Below, one piece after another: positions 18,128 to 27,617 of a DNA stretch of 64,000 nucleotides. Source of the DNA: Mucilaginibacter sp. KACC 22773 (lineage in GTDB: Bacteria > Bacteroidota > Bacteroidia > Sphingobacteriales > Sphingobacteriaceae); contig NZ_CP117883.1 of the NCBI RefSeq assembly GCF_028736215.1, forward strand, positions 5,890,001 through 5,954,000, given 5' to 3'. The notes beneath the pieces were generated by a model. That model searched no databases, was not told the DNA's origin, and was given only the letters and a program-made list of their open reading frames with translations. A program made the position numbers and the translations under genes. Every line of letters starts with the position of its first letter. Within the stretch, counting starts at the first letter, position 1.

Positions 18128-18531
18128 CGGCTGTAGGCTTTGGACAGTTCCTGCTTTTGCGCGGGGCTAATGGATTCTAATACCCTTTCCTGCACACCGG
18201 GGTGATCGTTGGCCAGTGCCAGTGCGGCATAAAGTGCCTGCGAGGTTCCCCTGTCCTGCAGCAACATGATCTTGTACATCGCCTTGAAATCATCGAGCGG
18301 CATGGATGAACCGTTATTGGTGAGATCGTCAAAAACCTGTTTTTTGTCTTTGAGCATCAGCACCTGCGGGGCGGGATAATAGGCCTCGCCCCCTTCGGGA
18401 AAGCGTACATAATTCTCGGTTTCAGACCTGGCATAGGTCAGGACACCAATTTGTCCCTTATTCCTGCCGGTATCGTTTTCCAGATCCGGCTGCACCAGGA
18501 CGAGTGTCCCGGCTAACGTTGCATTTTCCAT
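18124..18531 (-). CDS. Tandem paralogue A of a three-gene family
   Basis: 135 residues, one of three neighbouring paralogues. Shared pattern: a V-x-P-x-L-E-x-D start, G-x-I-G-V-L, an F-V-x-F-x-x-x-E-x-x-x-Y strand, then an L-M-L-K-D-K-K-Q-V helix start, and a C-terminal helical half with repeated D-x-P-x-x-x. The N-terminal half looks like a small beta-barrel. Family and function not recognised. Stop and next start overlap (4 bp) with the M23 gene. Confidence 0.6.
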   Translation of the reverse strand: MENATLAGTLVLVQPDLENDTGRNKGQIGVLTYARSETENYVRFPEGGEAYYPAPQVLMLKDKKQVFDDLTNNGSSMPLDDFKAMYKIMLLQDRGTSQALYAALALANDHPGVQERVLESISPAQKQELSKAYSR

Positions 18532-18551
18532 AATATTTACTGTTTAAAATT

Positions 18552-18956
18552 TTACCTGCCTATTTTTCGGGTTGGGGCGATCTCTATCACCTCATTCAGC
18601 CGGGTCGTTGCCCAGCGATGGAGTTCCGGGTCATCCTGGACCAGTTCAAAAGCTTGTTTGAGTTGTTTCGCCGATCCGGCTTCCTGCATCCCGGCGATCT
18701 TTTGGAGCAATTGCGGTATCGGCGCCCATAAAGAGCCTTTTTTATTCTCCGCCAGTGATTGCAATTCCCCGGGCGTTCTCAGGATAAACAGTGTCTCCGA
18801 ACGGAAGCAATCGATCTCCTCATCTTCAAAGCGTACCCAGAAATGGTCATCAGCAAACTCTGCAAATTCGATCAGCCCGATCCTGCCCATATAGTCGGAG
18901 GACCAGAGTACCGGGCTGACGATGACCATTAAGCCAATGGTATCTTGTTCATTCAT
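18552..18956 (-). CDS. Tandem paralogue B of a three-gene family
   Basis: 134 residues. V-I-V-S-P-V-L, then G-R-I-G-L-I-E-F-A, then D-D-H-F-W-V-R-F-E-D-E-E-I and a R-T-P-G-E-L-Q helix align with the genes on either side. The most acidic of the three copies and the only one with two Trp in the C-terminal half. It ends in T-R-K-I-G-R, the tail also seen on the ArdC-like protein. No known domain. Confidence 0.6.
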   Translation of the reverse strand: MNEQDTIGLMVIVSPVLWSSDYMGRIGLIEFAEFADDHFWVRFEDEEIDCFRSETLFILRTPGELQSLAENKKGSLWAPIPQLLQKIAGMQEAGSAKQLKQAFELVQDDPELHRWATTRLNEVIEIAPTRKIGR

Positions 18957-18973
18957 GATGTATGTGTTAAAAT

Positions 18974-19393
18974 TTACCTGCCGCGTTTGATGGCCTGATC
19001 AAGGCCCAAACTTTTTTCAAGTGTGATTAAAGCGGCTGTGAGGAGTTCCGGGTCTTTTTGGACCATCTCCAGGGCGGTGCGCTGATGTTGCTTTGTGCCG
19101 TAATCCAGCAGCAAGGCAATACTTTTCAGGTCTTTGAAGGTATCGACCGACAGCGTCAGCGCATTTTTATGCATAAAATCATAGATCTCACCGGGCTCTT
19201 TAAAAGTGAGCAGGGCATCAGCGCTGTACAGGCCCACCTCCTTGTCATCAAAACCGACAAAGAACTCGTCGGTATTTAAAATGGCGGCGGTAATGATCCC
19301 GATCTGGCCCTGCTTATTCACCGGGTCATCTTTTAATTCGGGATGTACCAGCAAATAATCCGGTAGCTGCACTTCATTGGTTTCTTCTTTCAT
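18974..19393 (-). CDS. Tandem paralogue C of a three-gene family
   Basis: 139 residues. L-V-H-P-E-L-K-D-D, G-Q-I-G-I-I, D-E-F-F-V-G-F-D-D-K-E-V-G-L-Y and F-K-E-P-G-E-I align with the two genes downstream, which confirms a local triplication followed by divergence. The start overlaps the stop of the coupling-protein gene by 4 bp, so the whole set is translationally tied to the transfer apparatus. Ends A-I-K-R-G-R. Function unknown. Confidence 0.6.
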   Translation of the reverse strand: MKEETNEVQLPDYLLVHPELKDDPVNKQGQIGIITAAILNTDEFFVGFDDKEVGLYSADALLTFKEPGEIYDFMHKNALTLSVDTFKDLKSIALLLDYGTKQHQRTALEMVQKDPELLTAALITLEKSLGLDQAIKRGR

Positions 19394-21390
19394 TTCTTCA
19401 TGGTGGCTTTAACAGGTACGGTGGACGGGGGCGGCTTAAAGGCCAGTACCATTTCCTGTATCTCCTGCGAGATGTGGTTAAAATTTTGCCGCAGCTTTTC
19501 CTCCATTTTTCCGCCGAAATCATAAAAGGTGGGCAAGGATTTATAGCCTTTCTCTTCCTTTTTGATCTCCTCCATATCCAGGTTAATGCGGCAGTTGACG
19601 GCAGAGGTTTCAAACTGGCCGGTATACTTTTCCTGCGCATCGGCGGCGATCATGCCCACCATCTCGCCAGAATTGAGGGATGCTATTTTTCCCGCAGGTA
19701 TTAGCGCTTCGAGTTTTTCGTTCAGGGAGGTAGAGGTTTTATTACGGTCGATCGACAGCCCTTCGCCCAATTGTTTGGATTTACCAAAGAGGCGTTCCAA
19801 CCATTCGAGCGTTTCCTTATTGCGAACAGAGCCGGACAGCACGGTCCCGACAACGGCGGTAATGGTCGCCGCGGTATCTTTCCCGTATTGCTGATTGAAC
19901 TGGGGCAGTTCCTGCAAGCCCATTAAAACGGCAACCTTGTTGGAACGGGCGGTCGCGATCAGGTTTTCCACCCGGTGAACGAACAAGGTCGGCACCTCAT
20001 CGACGATCAGTGCCGAAGGCAAATTGCCCTTGGTATTGATCAGTTTGGTCAGCCGGTTGATGATGATGGAATAGCAGGCCGAATTAATATTCTGCGTATT
20101 GGGGTCGTTGGCCAGTACCAGCATACCCGGATTTTCCTTTGCGGATATCTTCAGGTCAAAGTCGTTACCGGAAAAGACCCAATAAGTTTCTTTTGTCGCC
20201 AAACGGCTGATAAAGATCTTCAGCGTTCCGATCTGCCCCTCTAACTGGTCAAAAGCTTTTGCATTATATGCCGTCATGAACGGTGACAGCAGGGAACGGA
20301 GTTCCGGTTCGGAGGTCAAAGCGTTAAAGATTTCCTCGTAAGAGCGGTTCAGCAAAGCCAGTACATGCGGGAAGCTGGAATAGATGCCGCCTTTATATTT
20401 GCTCATAAAATAAACACAGGAGGCCAGGAAATTAATAGCAGACTGCGTGAAGAACTGGTCGCTACCCCCGGAGCGGTCACCTTTTTTCAATGCCTCCACC
20501 AAAGCCTCGGCAGTTTCTGCCGCATCAGCCAGTGAGCGGATATAATCTGCCCGCCAGGGATTGATGCGGCGGCTTTTTTCGATGTCATTCAAGTTGATAA
20601 CATGAAAAGCAAAACCATTTAGTTTTCCATTCTGCTTGGCCAGTAAATAATGATAGTAGGCAATATGGCCGAGATCAGGGAACTTGAAATCATACAGGCA
20701 TACCGCAAACTCTTTGGCAATCAGTTGCCTGATAAAGGGATTGACTATACTAAAGGATTTACCCGAGCCCGGCGTACCGATCACCATCGTACCGCGAAAA
20801 ACATTGCAGATATTGACCCAGCCGTTCCGAACCTTTCCCTTATAGTAGAACAGCATGGGGATATTGACCGAATACGGCGTATCGATGCGCTTAACCGGCT
20901 GCATAAAGCTTTCCGCTTCGGTATTCCATTTATCCTTGCCAAGCCCGGATTTGATGAACTTGGAGATGTTGTCCATCGAAACGCTCACTATGAGTGCCCC
21001 GCTGAAAGAGCAGATCATGTACAGCAGGTTATACCAGCTGGTATAGGCAAATGCCGGCGGGGAGGCACGACCCGCAAAAACCAGGCTGCCGAAGAACAAA
21101 AACAGACCGATGGCAAGCGGGTAGACGATATGCTTTTTAGGGTCGAGGTCTGTTTTCTTTTTTGCCAGCGTACCGATGCTGACCAGGCAGGTGAGGCCAA
21201 ACGTTGCCAGTTTGCTATAGACCAGGTTCGAATAAATGGCCAGGTGGCTGATCCTGTCCAGCGGTGTAAAAAAAATGCCCCAGAAAGGGGCATCGTGATA
21301 AATAAAAATGGCGGCTTCCAATCCTATGGACAGGTATATCGCACACTGCAAAAATCCATGCAGTTTTTGCTGTTCCCTCGTCTCCTCCAT
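19390..21390 (-). CDS. mobC: VirD4/TraG-family type IV coupling protein
   Basis: 666 residues. N-terminal TM helices (about 20-150) are followed by an ATPase domain with Walker A G-T-P-G-S-G-K-S near 205, Y-D-F-K-F-P-D-L-G, Walker B A-L-I-V-D-E-V-P near 460 and the arginine-rich R-S-N-K-V-A-V segment. This is the T4SS coupling protein that brings the relaxase-DNA complex to the channel; in Bacteroidota elements it is often named MobC. It would sit in the inner membrane. It is preceded by a hairpin terminator, so it likely has its own promoter or depends on readthrough. Confidence 0.88.
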   Translation of the reverse strand: MEETREQQKLHGFLQCAIYLSIGLEAAIFIYHDAPFWGIFFTPLDRISHLAIYSNLVYSKLATFGLTCLVSIGTLAKKKTDLDPKKHIVYPLAIGLFLFFGSLVFAGRASPPAFAYTSWYNLLYMICSFSGALIVSVSMDNISKFIKSGLGKDKWNTEAESFMQPVKRIDTPYSVNIPMLFYYKGKVRNGWVNICNVFRGTMVIGTPGSGKSFSIVNPFIRQLIAKEFAVCLYDFKFPDLGHIAYYHYLLAKQNGKLNGFAFHVINLNDIEKSRRINPWRADYIRSLADAAETAEALVEALKKGDRSGGSDQFFTQSAINFLASCVYFMSKYKGGIYSSFPHVLALLNRSYEEIFNALTSEPELRSLLSPFMTAYNAKAFDQLEGQIGTLKIFISRLATKETYWVFSGNDFDLKISAKENPGMLVLANDPNTQNINSACYSIIINRLTKLINTKGNLPSALIVDEVPTLFVHRVENLIATARSNKVAVLMGLQELPQFNQQYGKDTAATITAVVGTVLSGSVRNKETLEWLERLFGKSKQLGEGLSIDRNKTSTSLNEKLEALIPAGKIASLNSGEMVGMIAADAQEKYTGQFETSAVNCRINLDMEEIKKEEKGYKSLPTFYDFGGKMEEKLRQNFNHISQEIQEMVLAFKPPPSTVPVKATMKK

Positions 21391-21414
21391 AATAAGAACG
21401 GTATAAAATAAAAA

Positions 21415-21437
21415 GCCACCGGCGTTTTGCGGGTGGC
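21415..21437 (-). terminator. Hairpin terminator before the coupling-protein gene
   Basis: GCCACC / GGTGGC stem around a 11-base centre; on the minus strand it is followed by TTTTTATTTTAT. Placed between the end of the 21459-22121 gene and the start of the coupling protein. Confidence 0.55.
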
Positions 21438-21458
21438 ATAATTGAGCAGGAACCGACG

Positions 21459-22121
21459 TCAGCGAACAATACGCCGCTGATCCCTGTTATCCGTACCTGC
21501 CTGTTCCTGCTGCCGCAGGTGATGTTCATTCAGCAGAAAAGCCAGGTGGTGACCGTCCGGTACTTCGGCAAAAACGATATGTTCCGGCAATTTGTCCGGT
21601 AGATCGTATGGGTTGAGTTCATGCAGGAAGGGTACCTGGGTCACCTGCGTATCGATATAAATGCCCGTTTTACCATCGCGTTTGAACACGTCGGCAAAGC
21701 TGATCCTGTTCCAGCAATTTTCCGTATCCCGAAACGCGTTCCGTCTTTCATCAACAAAGAAATCTTTACCTGCGATCCGGATGACCGGCAGATCCGTCGG
21801 AAAGTCCTGGCGCCAGCCGGGACGTATTTCATCCAGCCTTTTATTTCTGCCCGCCGGATCCAGGGCATCAAAGGGGTAAAACCAAAACAGCTTGACCTGC
21901 TCGGGGATCTCCCCAACCAAAGAGCCGTCATAAACCTGTTTCGTTTTCCTGTCATACCATAATTCATAATGATCTTCCAGGCAAAACATATCGAAAAGGC
22001 CGATCTGATTTTCAGCATTATCGACCTGCACCAGCGCCATCAGGTAGCCGTTGACATAAAATGAGGTTCCCTCCAATTCGACTACCGGGAAAGGCCCCTC
22101 ATATACATTTGAATTTTCCAT
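21459..22121 (-). CDS. Protein with two copies of an element-specific domain
   Basis: 220 residues made of two related halves. Half 1 has F-P-V-V-E-L-E-G-T-S-F-Y-V, I-G-L-F-D-M-F, Y-E-L-W-Y-D, I-P-E-Q-V. Half 2 has L-P-V-I-R-I-A-G-K-D-F-F-V, I-S-F-A-D-V-F, T-G-I-Y-I-D, L-P-E-H-I-V. A third copy is the C-terminal half of the 12304-13110 protein. No public family comes to mind. It lies between the giant methylase/helicase and the coupling protein. Ends in a basic R-R-I-V-R. Confidence 0.6.
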   Translation of the reverse strand: MENSNVYEGPFPVVELEGTSFYVNGYLMALVQVDNAENQIGLFDMFCLEDHYELWYDRKTKQVYDGSLVGEIPEQVKLFWFYPFDALDPAGRNKRLDEIRPGWRQDFPTDLPVIRIAGKDFFVDERRNAFRDTENCWNRISFADVFKRDGKTGIYIDTQVTQVPFLHELNPYDLPDKLPEHIVFAEVPDGHHLAFLLNEHHLRQQEQAGTDNRDQRRIVR

Positions 22122-22135
22122 TTAAAGAAATTTGA

Positions 22136-25100
22136 TTAGCGTTTCAATATACCGGGGCTGTACCCGGCATCCTGTTCAATAACCTCTTCCTGTTGTGCGG
22201 GATCCATATCGAGGGCCTGCTGTGCCTGCGCCTCCTTATCTTTTTCAGCAATCCTGTTGCTGATCTCCATTTCCAGCTTCGCCAATTCCTTTTTCAGGGA
22301 GGCCAGTTCATATTCCTGGTCAAAGGGGCGCTGGGTGAGTTCCCGGACTTCCGGGATCTGCCGGTTGGTATCGGCCAGTTCCTTTTCATAACGTTCCGCC
22401 ATGCCAACGACACGGTTGATCGCCTCCAGGAAATACCGCGCCGCCAGTTTGGGATTATCGATATTAGGCGCACCGCCGTTCTGCAGGTATTTGATACCCG
22501 TGGCACGGCTTTCCGCGTAGAGCGAGGTGACCTGTTCGATCCGGCTGGTAAAACCGGATTCTACGGTTTGTAGCTTACGCCTGATAAAAAGGTCAAAGCC
22601 ATAGAGTTCACCTAAATGCTGTTCAGGTTTCGCGGGGTCAGCAGGCTGCCAGTTTTTATAGAGCCCGATGAAATGGTTGCCGATGGCAATGGCTTCCGGC
22701 TGCACGGAATCAGCAAGCTTTAAGGGGTTAAGTTTCGCGCCGTCAGCATCATACTTCAGCACAGTTTTATAAGCCTGCTCATCCTTGCGCACCATTTCCA
22801 GCGTTTGGCCGGTTTCCCGGCTTTTCTTTTCCAGGTCCTCCAACAGGTAGCGGCTCCTGGACACCTCCTTAAAGTGCGCGCCCTTATAACCTTCCAGTTC
22901 GGCCACCTTTTTTTCCAGGCGGGTCTTTTCCAGCAAAGAAGTATCGCCGGACAGGATCGCGATATATTCGGAAAAGCTCATGCCGCTTTGCTCATCTATG
23001 GCACCCTCGTCGAGTGTCCGGACGGAGAGTTCATTGTTTTTCATCTGGCTGATGAAGATCTGTTTGTTTTTGAGCAGGTTGAATTTGTAATTATCCAGGG
23101 ACTGCTCTACGGCGTAAATAAAGTTCCTGACCTTGTTGCCGTAAAATTTCTTGGTCAGCCAGTTGCCTTGCCTGGCGCCGCGGCCGTCCCGCTGCTCGAG
23201 TTCCGACGGTTTCCAGGGAATGTCCAGGTGATGCATGGCGACAATGCGCTCCTGCACATTTAACCCGGTTCCCGCTTTTTCGGTGCTGCCGATCAGGATG
23301 CGGATCTCGCCGGCATTCATTTTTTTAAACAGTTCTTTACGCTGTTTGTCCGTTGCCCAGTTATGTATAAAGGTGATCTGGTTTGCCGGGATATTAAAAT
23401 CAGCGACCAGTTTATCCCGCAGTGCATCATAGACATTAAACTCACCGGTTTTTGGTGTGCCGATATCGCTGAAAATGATCTGCGTACCTTTATGCGGCGT
23501 ACTTTCGTGATAGATCTCAGCCACATTTCGTGCACACACGTTGACCTTATTGCCGGGATGGTCGCCGTATTGCTCCGGGTTGACCAGCCGCATATCTACG
23601 GCCATTTTCTTTGCGTAATTGGTAGCGATCAGCATGCGGCCTTTGTCCTCATCCCTGGTCAGCGGACGCCTGCCGATCAGTGTTGCATCCCCGGTCCTGG
23701 CAAACCCCATCAGCCGTTTAATAAATTCCTGCTGGTCAGGGGTTGGCTTAATGTTAACGAGCGTTTCATCGATCTCCGGCTTGTCCAGGTTGATATGATT
23801 CGCTGTTTTGTAATCGGTGATCTGGTTATAAAACAGCGCGAGTTCCGGCACTTTGATAAAGTGGCGAAAGCGCTCCTTTGCCCGTATCTCGTTCGTTACC
23901 GTAAATTCAAAATCAACCGTTTTTCGCGCATAGACCGCGGCCCAGGCATCAAAGTTGGAAATGCGCTGCCGCTCCAGTTCGCGCGGCCGGAGGTACTTAA
24001 AGATCAGGTACATCTCCGTCAGGCTATTGGAGATCGGCGTGCCGGAAAGAAAGGTCGCGCACAGGTCGGTATCATAGCGGTCCTGTAAGGTGCGGATAGC
24101 AAAAAGCATATTGAGCGCTTTCTGGCTTCCCGCGATATTTCCCAAACCCGCGACCTTGGTGTGCCGGGTGGTGAAAGTAAGGTTCTTAAATTTATGCGAT
24201 TCGTCGATGAACAAATGATCAATGTTCATCTCGCGGAAATTTATCCCGGTGTCTTTGCGTTGTTCTATCGCCTCGATCACGCCTTTGAGCTTGGCTTCCA
24301 GGTTTTCCTTGCGTATTTCCAAACCTTTGAGCATCTCGCGGCTGATCTCCTCCCCGGCGTTCTGAATGGTCAGCAGGTCCAGTTCAGTATTACCCAGCTC
24401 AATTTCGAGGATCTGGCGTTGAATTTCCGGTGCCTGTGGAATTTTACCAAACTGGTCATGCGTCAGGATGATACAGTCCCAGTTATTGTTTTTGATCTCG
24501 TGGAAGATCCGTTTGCGCTTAGCCGGTTCAAAATCGTTTTCACCGGGCGCCAGCAGCTTCGCTTTGGGATAAGCCAGCCGGAAGGTGTCGGTGATCTGCT
24601 GCACGTTGGCTTTCAGGGCCAGGATCAGGGGCTTGTGCACGATGCCCAGCCTTTTCATTTCCATGGCGGCGATGATCATCGTCAGGGTCTTGCCCAGGCC
24701 CACCTCGTGGTCGATCAAACCGCCATTATTTTGGATGACTCGCCAGGCAGCATTCCGCTGTGAAGGATAGAGATCGCTGATCTTTAACGCCTTGAAATCA
24801 AACCCCGGCAGCGAAAGGTGGCTGCCGTCAAATTCGCGTAAGGCATAACAGTTATAGGTGTCATTGTATAACTTTTCGAGATACTGCTTTTCCTCGTTGG
24901 GCAGTTCCATCAGCCAGAGCAGGTACCGCGTCCGGATGTTATCGATCTTGCGGTGTGCATTCTGGATCGCTTCGGTGTCGGGCACCCTGACAACCTTTCC
25001 GTACTGCTCCACCGGGTAAGTAAAATGTGGACTGGTATTCAGCAGGGCGTATTCCAGCAAGGTACGTCCCGTAACCTTATTGCTTTCTTTTGGGGTGACC

Positions 25101-27616
25101 GAAAACTCCTCGTTGGTAATGGTATTGCCTTTTTTTGCATAGCTGACCTTGTAGTCGTCTACAGAGAGCAGGTAACTGATCTTTGTATCCAACTTAAAAA
25201 GGTCCGTAGCGAACCGCTCGTAGTATTCGAGCGGCACCCAGCGCTCACCGAGGTTGAAGTCCAGCCTTTCAAATGGTATCCTTTCCGGCTGTACACGGCG
25301 GATCGCGCTAAGGCTCCTGGCGAATTGGAGGTTGTTTGGCTCATCCCCGGCAAGCTTTTCCGCGACCTTTAACTTTTCTACAACGTTGCCGGACAAATAG
25401 TTGTCGGTCGTTTCCCAGCCAAGGGATTGCGGGTTCAACAGGATCTGCTTATCCAATTGGATGATGATCTCGTCTTCGGTTAAGCCGGTAACCTGCGCAA
25501 TGATGGAAAGATCTACCCGCCCGGTATCATTCAGGCAGCGGGCCAGCGCTTCTAACGGATCGTCTGTTTTCAGCATTTCCTTTTGCTGAAAAAGCGGCCC
25601 GTAAAAAATGTCCGACCGAACAAAGTTTTCCTGCTCCCTGATCTCCAGTGAGGAAAGGACTTTAAAGCCTAAAGCCACATCCTGGAGGATCCGGTTACGG
25701 TTTTCAGTTTGGTTGAGCTCCCCGTATTTACTGACAAATGCTTCGTAATAAAAATTCAGTGACTGGCGCAGTTCGGGGAACTGGATCGCATGCTCATTTT
25801 CATACCCGGATAGTTCCAGGTAAATGTCCCGTAGGGTCAGGTAGTCTTCGAAAAAAGCCAGGTCCGGCTGCGGGTCAAGGGGATCGAATTTGGCCTCAAA
25901 GTTATGCGGCTCGCCAATCAGGCCGGCCTTGCCTTCAAAAATGACCAGCGTATCTTTTTCGTAGAACGGTTTGATATCCGTAAATGCTTTTGGCCGGTCG
26001 GCTACCAATCTGAAGGCAGCCTCTAAGGTACTGTCGCCTTCATAGCGGTAATCATGGCCATATTGTTTTAGCTTAACGGACAGGGCATCCAGTTCCTGCC
26101 CAAGGGCTACGCCTGTCATCCATTTGCCGGGGAAAGATAACTCGGAGAGGTTGCTATAAAGCTTGTAATTAAACCTGTTATTCGCTTTGGCGCGGGCGGT
26201 TAGTAACACAATGCTGTCATGCAATGGACGCTGGGTTGTGCGGATAATGCTGACCACCCGTGCTGTTTCCGCTTCAACAAATTGCTGATCGAGATCATCC
26301 AGGTAGGCCTGTGCCTTATCATCCGATTCCGGTTGCACCGGGGCATCAAATAAGCCCAACTGGCCGAAATTTAAAGCGGGCCTTCCCGTCGCTTTCTCTT
26401 TTTCCGGTACGGGTAGAAAAGTGAACTGCCTGAGTTGACCTTCCTTTTTGTCGAAAGAGATAGCTTCCCATTTCGCATAATTGAAGTTTCGAAAACCGGC
26501 GACCAGTTGCTCCCTGAGTATGGGAATAATATCCAGCATCTCGCCGTTTTGCCAGGCAATCCTGGAGGGCTTTCCCCGGGCATTGGTGCCTTCGATGATC
26601 TCATCCGCGTAAACCAGTTCATTTTTATCGGCTAGCCAGGCATTAATGTGGTATTTACCAAATGAGTTTTCGATTTCCACGGTATCCAGCAACATGCTTT
26701 CTGCTTCGGTCAGGGTTTCCTTGGTATCGTTTTTCTGAACCAGGATCAGGTGCATACCCACTTCGACGTTGGCGTTCTCCTTCATCAGGTTGGCGGGTAA
26801 TACGGCTACGGTCAGCAGGTCAGCGGTGGTAAACAGGTACTTCCGCGCGGTGGCATTGGAAGGATTGTTCAGGAAGGCATCGGTAACGATATAGGCCAGG
26901 ATGCCGCCGTCGTTGATCTTATCCAGCCCTTTGGCAAAGAAATAGGTATGCACCTTGGCGGAGATGCCGCTTTTGTTGTAGGCAGGATCATGAACGGCGA
27001 TCTTTCCAAAAGGAATATTGCTGATCACCAGGTCCGATTGCCCTTTTTCGGTTGCGGCGGTTTCCTCCAGCTTTTTGATCTGCACATTGATCGGCGTGTC
27101 GTATGCCGAACAGATCGCGGTCAGGACCTTCCCGGTGAGGATGTCCTTTTCCACCGCCGTCACCTGCGCCAGTCCGGCGAAAGTCAGCAAGGCCTCTTCA
27201 ATAAAAACACCTGCCCCGGCGCTTGGCTCATACAGGTGTTTAGGCAGGATATTGCATTGCAGCATAGCGGTATAGATCGCCCTCGGAATAAAATCCGGCG
27301 TATAATAGGCCGTCTGCGAACTGCTTTTTAAAGCATCAATGGCCGCTTTATATTCTTTGGCGGTCAGTTTTTTCTGCAGCAGTTCGTGCAGTTCCATGAC
27401 CTGCGGGTATAGTTTAAGGTCGGTTTTGGAGGCACCGAACTTTTCCCAGGCGGATAGTTCCCCGGGCGGGAACAGGACGGCCTTGAGCCCGCCGAATCCC
27501 GCGTATTTTTTCAGCGTTTGCAGGTCCGCATCAGAAAGCTGCCGGCCATTAAAGTCCAGGGCGATCCGGATGGCCGCGATATTATCTGCCATCTTCCTTA
27601 CGGGATTGAAAGCCAT
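22136..27616 (-). CDS. DarB-like N6-adenine methylase/SNF2 helicase giant protein
   Basis: 1826 residues. An N-terminal methylase domain has motif I E-P-S-A-G-A-G (130-136) and motif IV S-N-I-P-F-G (199-204). After a long middle part comes an SF2/SNF2 helicase with Walker A E-V-G-L-G-K-T near 972, D-E-S-H near 1139, F-L-S-G-T-P-I-S-N, and a C-terminal helicase domain with Q-R-D-G-R-G-A-R-Q-G near 1475, then a coiled-coil tail. The layout is that of the phage P1 DarB family, which protects transferred DNA from type I restriction, and of the large methylase-helicases of Bacteroidota conjugative elements. With ArdC nearby, an antirestriction role is likely. Confidence 0.85.
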   Translation of the reverse strand: MAFNPVRKMADNIAAIRIALDFNGRQLSDADLQTLKKYAGFGGLKAVLFPPGELSAWEKFGASKTDLKLYPQVMELHELLQKKLTAKEYKAAIDALKSSSQTAYYTPDFIPRAIYTAMLQCNILPKHLYEPSAGAGVFIEEALLTFAGLAQVTAVEKDILTGKVLTAICSAYDTPINVQIKKLEETAATEKGQSDLVISNIPFGKIAVHDPAYNKSGISAKVHTYFFAKGLDKINDGGILAYIVTDAFLNNPSNATARKYLFTTADLLTVAVLPANLMKENANVEVGMHLILVQKNDTKETLTEAESMLLDTVEIENSFGKYHINAWLADKNELVYADEIIEGTNARGKPSRIAWQNGEMLDIIPILREQLVAGFRNFNYAKWEAISFDKKEGQLRQFTFLPVPEKEKATGRPALNFGQLGLFDAPVQPESDDKAQAYLDDLDQQFVEAETARVVSIIRTTQRPLHDSIVLLTARAKANNRFNYKLYSNLSELSFPGKWMTGVALGQELDALSVKLKQYGHDYRYEGDSTLEAAFRLVADRPKAFTDIKPFYEKDTLVIFEGKAGLIGEPHNFEAKFDPLDPQPDLAFFEDYLTLRDIYLELSGYENEHAIQFPELRQSLNFYYEAFVSKYGELNQTENRNRILQDVALGFKVLSSLEIREQENFVRSDIFYGPLFQQKEMLKTDDPLEALARCLNDTGRVDLSIIAQVTGLTEDEIIIQLDKQILLNPQSLGWETTDNYLSGNVVEKLKVAEKLAGDEPNNLQFARSLSAIRRVQPERIPFERLDFNLGERWVPLEYYERFATDLFKLDTKISYLLSVDDYKVSYAKKGNTITNEEFSVTPKESNKVTGRTLLEYALLNTSPHFTYPVEQYGKVVRVPDTEAIQNAHRKIDNIRTRYLLWLMELPNEEKQYLEKLYNDTYNCYALREFDGSHLSLPGFDFKALKISDLYPSQRNAAWRVIQNNGGLIDHEVGLGKTLTMIIAAMEMKRLGIVHKPLILALKANVQQITDTFRLAYPKAKLLAPGENDFEPAKRKRIFHEIKNNNWDCIILTHDQFGKIPQAPEIQRQILEIELGNTELDLLTIQNAGEEISREMLKGLEIRKENLEAKLKGVIEAIEQRKDTGINFREMNIDHLFIDESHKFKNLTFTTRHTKVAGLGNIAGSQKALNMLFAIRTLQDRYDTDLCATFLSGTPISNSLTEMYLIFKYLRPRELERQRISNFDAWAAVYARKTVDFEFTVTNEIRAKERFRHFIKVPELALFYNQITDYKTANHINLDKPEIDETLVNIKPTPDQQEFIKRLMGFARTGDATLIGRRPLTRDEDKGRMLIATNYAKKMAVDMRLVNPEQYGDHPGNKVNVCARNVAEIYHESTPHKGTQIIFSDIGTPKTGEFNVYDALRDKLVADFNIPANQITFIHNWATDKQRKELFKKMNAGEIRILIGSTEKAGTGLNVQERIVAMHHLDIPWKPSELEQRDGRGARQGNWLTKKFYGNKVRNFIYAVEQSLDNYKFNLLKNKQIFISQMKNNELSVRTLDEGAIDEQSGMSFSEYIAILSGDTSLLEKTRLEKKVAELEGYKGAHFKEVSRSRYLLEDLEKKSRETGQTLEMVRKDEQAYKTVLKYDADGAKLNPLKLADSVQPEAIAIGNHFIGLYKNWQPADPAKPEQHLGELYGFDLFIRRKLQTVESGFTSRIEQVTSLYAESRATGIKYLQNGGAPNIDNPKLAARYFLEAINRVVGMAERYEKELADTNRQIPEVRELTQRPFDQEYELASLKKELAKLEMEISNRIAEKDKEAQAQQALDMDPAQQEEVIEQDAGYSPGILKR

Positions 27617-27617
27617 A

